Assembly (NCBI GenBank): GCA_022316685.1
Contig: JAKJHU010000026.1
Span: 1,240,001 to 1,304,000 of the forward strand
DNA length: 64,000 bases
Direction: 5' to 3'
Origin: Progne subis subis
Lineage: Eukaryota > Chordata > Aves > Passeriformes > Hirundinidae
This document shows positions 24,201 to 34,528 of the stretch, piece after piece. Below the pieces are notes generated by a model. It was not told the origin of the DNA. It saw only the letters and a list, made by a program, of their open reading frames with translations, and ran no database searches. Position 1 is the first letter of the stretch. Each line of letters begins with the position of its first letter. The position numbers were made by a program, and so were the translations under genes.

Positions 24201-24315
24201 ATGAGCAGCGCCGCTACCGCCACCTCCGCCGCCACCACGGCCGGCAGCGGCGCGGGGGAAGGGGCCGAGGAGGCGGCCAAGGACTCGGCGGACATCGCGG
24301 CGTTCTTCCGATCCG
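24201..24315 (+). CDS. First coding exon of an unidentified gene (38 codons)
   Basis: The ATG at 24,201 follows a CAG repeat (GCAGCAGCAGCAGCAGCC) and has G at -3, a fair initiation context; it is the first ATG in this frame, which upstream is open only from about 24,159. The exon encodes 38 residues, starting MSSAATATSAATTAG and ending KDSADIAAFFRS. The first half is an Ala/Ser/Thr/Gly low-complexity segment, followed by an acidic stretch (GEGAEEAAKD) and a short hydrophobic end that looks like the beginning of an ordered region. It finishes at TCCG|GTGAGT, a near-perfect splice donor, leaving one base of a split codon (phase 1). No signal peptide, membrane segment or known domain is visible in so short a piece. 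I do not recognise the family, and the product cannot be named without the following exons. Position within a CpG island, with GC boxes and a YY1-like site upstream, supports it as a genuine exon 1. Confidence 0.75.
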
Positions 24316-24982
24316 GTGAGTGCGGTCCTGTGCTGGGGGAATGGGGTGGAAGGGCCGGCGGCGAGACCGCGGCTGGAGCTAGAGGCGAAAGGTGGCCCTG
24401 GGGAAGGGACGGCTTCCCCCTGGAGCCGGGAAAGGAGGCGAAGGCAGGCGGCTTTGTCAGGTGGCCTCGGGGAAGGCTCGCCTGCCTCTCGCCGCCTCGG
24501 CACTGCCCGTCCGTTCCTCGGGGAGGCGGCGGGGAAGAGAGCCGAGCCCCCCCGTCCCGTGCCGGGGACAGCGGGGCTTAGGCACAGCAACTCGCCGGCG
24601 GGACGCCACCCTCGCCGGCAGAACCGAGGCGTGATGAAAACGGGGGTGGCGGCGGCGCGGCCCGGCCGGGAGGGTGCGGGGCTACTGCCGCCCCGGGGCG
24701 GTGTCGCCGGTGACAGGTGCGATTCTGAATCCCATGCCGGCCCGGTAGCGGGCGCGTTACCGGGGCCGGTTGGCACCATCCTGCGCCAGGCGGATCCAAG
24801 CCCCCTGAAAATGTCCCGCTTGGGCTTGGGGGGCAAGAGGCGGGTGGAAAAGCCGCTCCGATCCGAGAAGCCCGGGGTGTCGGAGGGGCGAGAAGGGTGA
24901 GCGGGGTCGCAGGGCTGCGGGGAGCCAGTTGCACCGGCCGGGCCCCCCGGGGAGGCCGGCGAGCAGGCGAGGATGACACCGC

Positions 24983-24990
24983 TATAAAAG
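24983..24990 (+). promoter_or_regulatory. TATA-box-like motif within the CpG island
   Basis: TATAAAAG followed by GCAGCGC sits about 670 bp downstream of exon 1, in the intronic half of the island. The flank (GC-rich on both sides) fits a focused core promoter for an alternative first exon on the plus strand. No convincing alternative coding start with a donor was found beneath it, so it remains a motif match only. Confidence 0.3.
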
Positions 24991-25590
24991 GCAGCGCTCC
25001 TCCGGTGCTGTACTGCTGGGTGGCGGCACAGGGCAGGGATGGGAGAAAGTGGCATGGAAAGTGAACGTTGTAAAGAGAAGCGAAAGAGGCAGACAAAAAG
25101 CGAAGCCCGTGTTGAGGTGTCGCTGCCTCGGCTGAGGCGGGGCAGCAGCGGCTCTCGGGCGCTGCCGGGCTGGGAAGCCGGGCTCGGCGTGGAGGATCGG
25201 GAGGGGAAGGGGGGGAGCCTGTTGACAGGCTGCCGGCATGAGAAAAAAATGGAGGCTGCCTTCTCCCTCGGTGTTTACTCTCGGCACGCAACCGGGCAGA
25301 GAGGGCGGCTGCGCCCGCCGCCGAGAGGCTGTCCCCCGAGGATAGCGGCGGGGAAGGCAGGACTGCCCGGGCCGCACGGACCGCCGGCGGCGGGGACGGA
25401 GCCCTGCCGGCAGCCTGGGCGGCGGCGGGGACGGAGCTTCCCCCCGGTGCCGGCTGCCCTCCCCCGAGCGGCGGCGGCTCCTCCCCTCCGTCCGCTCCGC
25501 CGGCGGCTCCGAGCCCCCCAGGGCACCCCCCGGCCATCGCTCCGGGCGGGGCGGCCGCGCTGGGCTGGGCACTTGCTCCTTGTGGATGCC

Positions 25591-28500
25591 TAAAAAGGAG
25601 CGGCGAGCAAGGAAAATGCAGACTCACCGCTGAAACGATGAGGGGGTTGGCCGATTTCGCGTGTAAAAAATAATGATGACTGTAGTAATAATAGTAGTAA
25701 AAGCTGTGTTCGTTGGGTTTTTAAGGAAAGTCCGCGAGGGAAGTGGGAAACGGCGTAATCACTGCTACTTGCGGTCGGTGGTGCTGCGCAGTGTGTCTGG
25801 TTTCCTGAGGGTGAAGGAGGAGGTGTGATTTGTAGCAGGCGTCCCTGAAGCAGGGCTGTGAGCTGCATTTGCATGGATAGAGGGTCCGAACAGGGGGCTG
25901 CGTCCGCCCTGGAAAGCTTGGTGCTCCCGAGGCAACCTGCTTTACATTACAGCCACTGAGTGTGAAACTCCTTGTTAAGACGCTGGCCTTGGTGGGTTTT
26001 ATCGTGGAAGAAGGACTGAACTTTATCGTTCCCAGGAAAAAAATCCTGCAGATAGCAAAATGACAGATCAGAACAGTAGGCTTATACATAGTAGTCTGTC
26101 TAGCGTAGTTACAAATGGGTGCCTGTGTAGTAATCTTGCAGTTTTGGAAGACCCTGCCAGCTGTATTAATAATCAGCTTCCACATTTATGTGTGGGTTGA
26201 GGGATGCTACAGCTGGTAAGCTCGTAAGTGGTGCAGTGATGACTTCTGATGCTGATAACTTCTGATAGCAGGGAAGTTGCACTGAGCTCACTCTTGCAGC
26301 AACTGGAAATCTTAAAGCAGTAGAAGGACATGCTTATCAAAAAACTCTTGAGGCATATTTAACAACTGGCATTCTCATTTTCATATTTACATGTGGAGGT
26401 TATCTGGTTCAGCCTGGGCTTTAACATACACTGGAAAATGTTTTGGCATCTATTGTGGGTGTTTGGCATTGAGAAGAGCTCTTTGAATTCCACCTCTGTA
26501 CATGATCCACTCTTCTATAAGGAGAGGGTCTATTAAGAGATCTCCGGTGCTTCCCTTTGTTTGAACAACAGGCACATTTTTTTCAGTGAAACACAATGGG
26601 CGCAGCGATCAATGAACAAGGAAAAAACTTTGTTTGGTGCACTTAGGAGCAGACAAAATATTTTTCTCTTTACAGAATTTACAATGACAAATGCTTCCTT
26701 TTTCCTATCACTTGCAGAGATATTAGGAAAGCTGTAGCTGTTACTTAAAAGAGAAAATGAGTAAAAATGTTGCAGTGTTTTCCAGGAGGAAAAAAAACCA
26801 AAAAACAACCAACCAACCCGACAACAAAAAGCTTGCCTAAACAATCAGCTCTAATCTTGGGTTGGTTAAATTGGTCAGTTGAGCTGCCAAGTGGGGTTAT
26901 TGGCTTTCCTCCTGTCCTTTTGTAGGACTAAGCTTGAAGTAGAATTAAAGTAGGCTGAAGAATAGAGTTTTATTATTCACAAGATTTTGTTAGGGTATTG
27001 AACAGCAGCTAGGTTTACATCACTTGAAATGTGCACATTTCCAGTTTTCGCTTTGGTTATGTAAATGTAAACTCACTTGAGTTGTTGGGGAAATAAAGTT
27101 GCAGTTGAAATGTGAGGAGAACAGCTGAACTGGAAGTGAGGCAGTGGTAGTAGGAACGCATAAAGACTGTCTTGAATGTAAATGAGGAATCCCTTTATTG
27201 GAATTGGAAGAAATTGAGGCAGCTTACTTTCTGTTACGTATTTGATATCTAAATCTCATTATTTGGATTTAAAAAAGTACCTTGTTAGGTCTGTCACTTT
27301 GTGGCAGGATTAATAGTAAAAGAAGCAGAGTTGAGTGCCAGGCAAAGTGATTACATTTTGAAGGAGAAAACACAGTGGTTGTAGGAAGTGCCTTTTTGTC
27401 CTGTACAGAAGTTGGAGATTAGAAATGGCTGTGTAAACTAACGGAAGGATATGTTTTGAACTATAAATGTATAGACAAACATCCCTTTTTTAAAATTAAA
27501 AAGTGCACTGGTGTGACTTGAAAGGACTGGTAAAATACCTTGGAGTTATAGAAAAAAGACTGTAACCGTGTGAAAACCCAGTAGTACAGAGTCTAAGTGG
27601 CTTTGTAGAGTGGTATTAGTACATGTTAAGTATACAAGTTCTATTTCTTATGAAAAGTTATTAGGATAAAACTTTTTAAAATGTATTCTAAGTTTCAACC
27701 TAATATTCTGTGTATCTGATAGGTCTGAAAACAGCTGACATGAGCAAAGTTGAATTTGAGGGAGTGCCATCAAGTCGCAGCTTACAGGGCAGTAACCATA
27801 CAGAGGTTTTGTTTGGTTGCTATTGGTTTAATCATCTTTGCAGCTTTTATTTGAGTCCTCAATACTCTGGGAAGGGGACTCAACTGACATCAGGATGCAA
27901 GAAGGAGGGCTGTCTGTTAAGGTTAAATCATGTTATTTTAACAGTGTTTTCCAAACCAAAGTATTATTGCTAGTTGAAGTTCATGTATTTAGTTTTTAGG
28001 CATAAAGAACAAAACTTATTTTCATCCAAGTAAAAGACATGGTGATCAAACTTTTCTTAATTAAAGTTACCCTTCTGGGATGATGAAGATATCTGTGAAT
28101 ACAAAAAGTTGCAGAGAAAAAGGCTTGTAAGCACTTCAGTCAACCCTTGGCTAGACAGTGTAGGGAGTGCCTTTATAAATTACTCTGATAAGTCTTCATG
28201 GAAAAAAACCAACCAACTGATAACTCTTCACAGTTGTGAGATGAAAGTGAATGTTGTCCTTTCCTGTGAGATACATTTTTTTATGAGTGGCCTCTACAAA
28301 CTGCGGTAACTTCATTCATATATGGACAAACAATACAGTTTTCAAAGCCGTTGAGGAGATTAGTGTTGTCACCACCTGTTTGTGTGAACAGCTTGCCACA
28401 TTCCTAGAATTTGCATACTGAGCAATGGGAAGGGACCCTTTGGAGGAACAAAAGTGAAAAACAAAGGAAAAACAAGGGGCCTCAAAAGTCTTGTCATTAA

Positions 28501-31500
28501 GGTGAATAACTGCCCAGGCTTTGCCAGGTCAAATCTGAATATAATTGTTAATTGTACTTCATCCCTTGATATAGGAAAACACAAAAGCGGAGGATTTTCC
28601 ATTTGAAACCTAGTCTACGCAGGTGGCAGCGGTCTTTTCTCAGGAGAAGTAAGTCTGAGATAAATATGAGTCTGGAGGAAATGGGTGTTCCACTAGAGAG
28701 TTCAGGGTGCCACCTCTCTCAAGGTGAAGTTAGAGAACAGGCTGGTAGCCAGAATAGCTTTAAATAGCTCCTGGTTCTAATGTTGTGCACTTAGTATATC
28801 CTGCTTGTGCATGTGTTTCCTAATGGAAGCTTAATGTTAAGAGAATTTAGAACTTTGGTGTGAGATACATGTGTTTAGATGCCAAAATGAACGTGTGGAT
28901 ATTTTAGGAAAACAGAATGCTGAGTTTTGTTGTGGTTGTGTTGTGGACATTTGAAGACTCCTGCAGGTACTAGTAACTTGAGACTTGTATCAGGCTGGGT
29001 TCAACTAAATCTGCCTGTAGCAACCTACACTGATAATTGCTTGAATAGTTGAGACCATAGAAGAAGTGTTAATGAGTGTCATGAAAACATCATTGATTTT
29101 CTTCTTTTTCTCTTAACTAAGCAAACAACAAGATCATTATTTTTCATGAACATACTGTAAAGATAAAAGCCAGTATTTAGAAACGGGTTATTTCAAGTTT
29201 ACAAGGAGGACTTATGATTTATTATTTCCAGATTAAATTGCTTCATATATTGTTGCCTTGCTTGCTTTATATTAGTGTCCTGTGATTGTGGCTGAGATGG
29301 TTGACTGCATGTAGTAGACAGCATTAAAAATGTTATGATAGTAGAGAAAGCTTTCCAGGAGGAGGGAGAGTGTTGGGAAAGATTACATAGCAAAGAAAAG
29401 GTAAGCATATTATTAAAAGGCAGATTTTTTATTTTTTTTTTTCCCAAGAATACTACTAATAAAAACACACTATAATTTAGATCATGGGCAAAATAGCTTT
29501 CAAGGTGGGCATCAAATGTGAAAAACAAGCCAGATTTCTATCTGAAAACCATGAAGCAGAACACACCATCTATAAAGTTAAGATAGGTCAATCTTCTTAG
29601 GAAGGCAGTATCTCCTGGTGGTGCGTAGTAGCTAATTTACAGAGAGGGTAGCCAGAGCTGTGGTTGTAGTTTCCTTGGCGTGACAGTTGGAGCAGCTACA
29701 GAGTAGTTACAAGTGTCTAACAGAAATCATCTAATAGTTAATCCAAAAGTGAAGTTTTGCAGGCAGCACTGGTGGTAGCTCACATGACATCTCCCTGCTG
29801 TCCTCTGCAAGTACTGGTTCTTGACCCTGTGGCTGTCATGAGCTGACATGTGTTTTAAGAAGTGGGGAGCATGCAGAAGATGTAAAGTATGAAACAAGTT
29901 GTCCATTCTTTCGTGTGACTTAGAGTGATGACAGCATTTGTATTAAATAAACTCAGCAAAAAATTACAGTGTTATGTAAACATTTCAAGAATCTGTTACT
30001 TTGTGCTTTGCGTTGCATTAGTAAATGAGAAGGTTGCAGCAGGTTTGCTGGCATTAGTGCCGGTTGACCTGGGCTGAAGAAGTGGGCCCTTTTGTGAAGG
30101 TTTGATCCAATTCCAGAGATACCCATTTTAGTAAGATGGTTGAAGCAGGGTGGTGTGTGTGTGTGTAAATGATATTTTGAAAAACACTATAGAAAAGTGC
30201 CACAACTTGATAGTTTCTGATGAGCATATGCAGAGCAAAAATAACTGCAGAAACAATGAAGTTACAATGGAGAAGTTAGGGTGGGAAATAGCATTGTTGA
30301 ATTGATATTCCCTGGAACAATGAAGATGAGGATAGAGAGTTTCAGTGTGAAATGCAGCAGCTGTTGTGCAATTCGGCTTGGTGTGAAACAGCCAAGCTTC
30401 TCTGCGTATAGACAAGGATAGATCAAGTTAGATGTTGGGGTGTGTTTGAAACAACAGTTGGAGGCAGAAGTCATGAATATTTCTAAGAGAGGACAGAGAA
30501 TTACTTGCAACGTCTGTGATAGCTGACAGTTGATAAACTAAACGCATATTTGGAGTGGAAGGTAAAGAGGAGTTAAAGAAAAGCCAGGTCCATTCTTGGA
30601 AGGGGTAAATTTGAGCTGGCATCAAGTGCTGATGTGCTCAGAAAGGAGGTGACAGAAGGAGGAAGAGACTTGGTACAGCCAAGAGGCTGTGGAGCTCAGT
30701 CACTGTGTAGAAGATAGGTAGTAAATGTTCCTTATAGAAGTGGTTTGTCTTCAGTTAAATGTGTCCCACAGCAACGCAAAAGAAACAGCTGTGAATTTTA
30801 ACCTGAAATATCATATGACTTCCAAAAGCTTTTCCATGTAAAATCACTATCTAGGTAAATAAAATCTGACGAAAGACTGGAAAGACGATCCTTACCCCAA
30901 TATATAGAGAAAGCATTGTTTCTCTACTCCTTTTCAATTGAAAAGAAAAACTAAAATAATTCTACTTTCAAAAAATATTTAGGTTCAGACTGCTAGATCA
31001 GTTAATTAGGGTGAAACTGCATAGTGATTTTTTGATCTGCATCTTGAAGGAGGTAAGATCACTGAAATAGCTGTTCATGGTCAGCAAAAGTGTTGAAATA
31101 GTAAAGACACATTGAAATTTTGGAAATACAGTGGTGGTTGAAGGAAAGTGAGTGATAACTTTAAAGAGAACAGGGGAAACGATTTTTTCTGCTTGATGTT
31201 GGTAAGGACCAAGTTGAATCTTAAAAAAAAAAAAAAAAAGGCTATGAGGTAAAAAAAACCCCACAAAGGTCACAGCAGGCTATTTTAATTTAATGACTAA
31301 GATGGTTACATGTATTTGTCATTCTCAGGAAGAAATTTTCCTGATTTGGAGAAGGATTTTTGTTTAACTTAACGTTTTTCTCGGTGCGGTAAAATCAAAA
31401 AGTAGACTAGTGGTGAAGTAATACTGATGATCTGCAAAGCTGAGTCATATTCCTTCAGGAAGGATACTGCTGTTTTGAGAAAACAGATCACTTACCCAGT

Positions 31501-34142
31501 AGTGAGGAGGAGGAATTGAAATGACAGGGAACAACTCAAGTGCTTTTAGCAGTAGACACTACAGTACATTAAAGCATCTGATTTTCAGCCTTTAGAGTAG
31601 GTTGTTGTATGGATACACAAAGAGGAGGGTCATAAATGAGTTGTGTCCACAAAGTTTCACAAAACAGTCTGAGTGACAAGACCGTGCTTCTGAGCGACAA
31701 GACTGTGCTTTAAAGATACAAAGCCCGTTCCAGTGGTTTCTCTGCCAAATAGCTGCTCTAAGTCATCTGAAATTTCCTAATTGTGCATTTGTTTAAAAAA
31801 TAGGGTTGTTTTTCAAGGCTGTTGAGCGGAATCTTCTGAAATAATTTAGTGACATTTGTTTAATCTCCCGTGTAGCTGCCTTGCATAAGTGGCAGTAGCA
31901 CTGTTTAAACAACTGCAAATATGTGACAGGTTTTCCTACTGAGCAGTGCTGAACTATGTCTTTTGCTGGTACTTGTGAATATGATGTTTTGTAATCTGGA
32001 CCTTACTGAAGAACTGAAATAGGCATTAGTGTTTTATAATTATGGTGGAAAGAGAAAGCAATCTTTACAGGGAGATGGGAATTTTACTTTTTTCCTGTCT
32101 CTCAGGGCCCAAGACGTTGAGGAAGCAAGATGGAAAGTACAGGGAGAAAAGTGTAGGCTTCCAGCATTCAAAATATGTCAGGGGATTGCTTTATGTTTTA
32201 TGCTGTAGGCGTAGTATAGTGGGCTTGGATAATTCCCACAAATCTGTGCAAGAGTCAGGACAATGTTACTGGCATGTGTAATAGTCTGACATGAGTCGGA
32301 GATCCAAGGTTTATTTTGCCAGTGTGCATGAGGATACATGTGTGCATGTATACACCATCAAACTAAATATTCCATGTGGCTTCAAAAACTTGAGCTTGCA
32401 TGAAAAATCTCATTGTTCAAAAGTTGGAGAAAGTATTCTGGGCAGCAGGCACTGAACAGAGCTGTTGTGAATAATCCCAGTGTATTCTAGTCATCTGTGA
32501 AACTACCCAGAGCTTAATTACTCATGTTTTCTCGTAGTTTTAGTGCATGTATGAGCAGTAATAGTTATTCCTGAGGTGCCTGCAGACTGTGTAAACAACC
32601 AGTAGTGATTTTTGTGGTTAGATTTGTACATGACTGCTTAGCAATTAGAGTCTGAGGATGCAGGGTTATAGTGAAGTGAGATTTCCTAAGTGCTAAAAAT
32701 GAACAGGAAAATATACTACAGGAAGATGGGGCTCACAGGGCCCTATCAGGTAAATACTTACTTGTTTTTGTCTAGTCTGTACCTCACTTCACTTATTGCA
32801 TAAAAGAGTGATTCAAAATCCAAAATTTTTAGGCTTTATACAGAATTTCTGCATTTTTGTGGGTAATTGTGTGGAAGCCTTTAATCTTAGGACGTACTTT
32901 ATCAAGGCATTTGATCAAAGGCAATTCACTAAAGTTTGTGATGGTCACATAGCTGGTTAATAATTTTGAGGCCATCAAATAATGAGAAATGTTACTGGTG
33001 AAATTTAATGAAAGCTGAGGTGTTTAAAGTCTTGGGGACTGCTTGCTTTCAGAGCCCAAACAGATTTTAAATGTTGGGAAGAAATCAGGTGACATTTCTT
33101 AAAGTGTGTCCTAGGTAATAAAGGGAGGATACATCAGGAACATCCCAAGAAGTGAATTAGACTTAATGGAGTGTTTAAATACCAAATATTACTTGGTGTT
33201 ATAACCTTCTACCTCCACCGTGTACTTCACTGTATCCGTTGTGTAGTCTTGGCTGTACAGTGTTGGATATAATTTTCACTGGCCTTAAGGTAGTAAGTTC
33301 TTCAGTTTGCAGGTGTTTATCATGCCACTGACTTATGGTCATGTTGGTTAAGCACCAGTGAGTAGAAAGATGGTACCATCTTCTGAGATCGTAGAAATAC
33401 TCCATCCTCTTCTAAAAACTTGGCCAAGGTTGAAGTGTCTTTGCCCTTTGTAATTCTCCTATTCCTTGAATTCCAGGTATATGCAGCTGAAAGAACAGGA
33501 AAAAAAAAAAAAAATAGAAAGCTGTCAGCAAATCAAAGTGAATAGAAATAAATTGCCTGGATTGTCCTGTTCTGCTCAGAAGTCGATAGCACATAGTATG
33601 TTGAACATGAGACTTAAGAAGATGCCAAACCCCATCTTTAGAGGCCGCTTTCTGTCTTTTCCTATGGAGTCATATCCTCCTATAGAGGATATGATTTCTC
33701 TGCTAAAGAAACTGAATAGCTATTGTTTTATTTTTTTTTTTAATAAAGGTTTACTCTCAAAGCTTTATTCCTGTCTTTATTTAATTGCTTTATTAATGTT
33801 AGTCAGCGACTTCATTTTGGTTGATACTGTGCATAGGGTTGGTCCTAAAATAATGGAAATGGAACAGTTACAGCCGTAGCTTATGGTCTTTACAGGCCTT
33901 AAAGTTACGTTTCCTGTGCCTTAAGTACTAGTTTTCTGCACTTAAAGATAGTTGTTAGGCTTGAATTTGCCATAGCTTGCAAAGTTCAAAGAATTGATCA
34001 GTGCTGTGCATTGCTTAGCTGCCTGGGTATCATGTGAGCTGGGCTTCTGTAAGGAAAATAGAGGCAAGCCAAACTAAAATTTATTAGGACAGTTGCACCT
34101 TGTCAGATGGAAAGATGTTAATGGTTCATCTAATGACTTGTT
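25591..34142. other. Intronic sequence, no repeat or exon called
   Basis: AT-rich unique sequence with short frames. A 22-bp imperfect duplication with GACAAGAC text lies near 31,667-31,707, a short GT run near 30,152 and an A17 run near 31,222. A coding-looking stretch at 27,723-27,805 has a weak donor and was not accepted as an exon. Confidence 0.5.
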
Positions 34143-34528
34143 GGTTGGCTGTCCTGGTTTAGGAATGGTGTTCTCCTCACTCCACTTGCTCACTTCCCCT
34201 CCATACCCCCTATGGTGGGATGGAGAGGAGAATTGAAGGCACAAAATCTTTACCTTTACAAAAGGTAAAGATTATAGGTTAAGATAAGAGCAGTTTACTG
34301 GGAACAGTGATGAGATAAGAGAACAGACAGTAATTATTAGAATGACAGAGTGTACAGGAAAATAAATGTTATTGCTCACCCCTTGTGGAAGCCCCTGATG
34401 TTCCTTGACTGCTCCCTCTGCCACTCTGCCCTGACTTGGGAGTGAGCCCTTCCCCTTGTTCCCAGAAAATGACATGAGGTGGTACTCCAGGTCCTAATCG
34501 TGTCCTCTCCAGGCAAGAAGCAGGACAT
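34143..34528. mobile_element. Probable degraded avian ERV LTR or LTR-derived element
   Basis: The left part contains TGTCCTGGTTTAGG, a wording typical of avian LTR starts, and the segment carries phrases seen in avian ERVL-type LTRs (GGAGAGGAGAATTGAAGG, AAGATAAGAGCAGTTTACT, TTATTGCTCACC). A 9-bp direct repeat TGACTTGTT flanks the block at 34,134-34,142 and 34,529-34,537, consistent with a target-site duplication, although LTR insertions normally duplicate 4-6 bp and TGTCC begins seven bases inside the left repeat. Orientation and family are uncertain. No open reading frame of retroviral type is present. Confidence 0.5.
34245..34273. repeat. Perfect 13-bp inverted repeat with 3-nt loop
   Basis: AATCTTTACCTTT (34,245-34,257) and AAAGGTAAAGATT (34,261-34,273) are exact reverse complements separated by ACA. 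It lies inside the LTR-like element and probably arose by local duplication-inversion within it. Confidence 0.8.

Larger units (their letters stand above)
23040..25590. promoter_or_regulatory. CpG island promoter of the plus-strand gene
   Basis: CG dinucleotides and overall G+C rise abruptly near 23,040 and fall near 25,590, in sharp contrast to the AT-rich flanks. Inside lie GC boxes (for example 23,138-23,154 and CCCCGCCC at 23,494-23,501), a YY1-like element at 23,629, triplet repeats, two upstream ORFs and the first coding exon. This is the normal architecture of a broadly expressed, TATA-less vertebrate promoter. The island continues about 1.3 kb past the exon into the intron. Long open frames on both strands within the island are a by-product of stop-poor GC-rich DNA. 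Confidence 0.95.

Noticed and set aside
24015..25874. Several long minus-strand open frames (up to about 349 codons) and plus-strand frames such as 25,039-25,593 within the CpG island
   Set aside because: GC-rich DNA is poor in stop codons; the frames overlap one another on both strands, are proline/alanine/arginine-rich without domains, and have no splice or start context of a gene.
27723..27805. Exon-like segment reading GLKTADMSKVEFEG in phase with exon 1
   Set aside because: The acceptor has a weak pyrimidine tract and the donor (GAG|GTTTTG) is poor; likely a chance open stretch.
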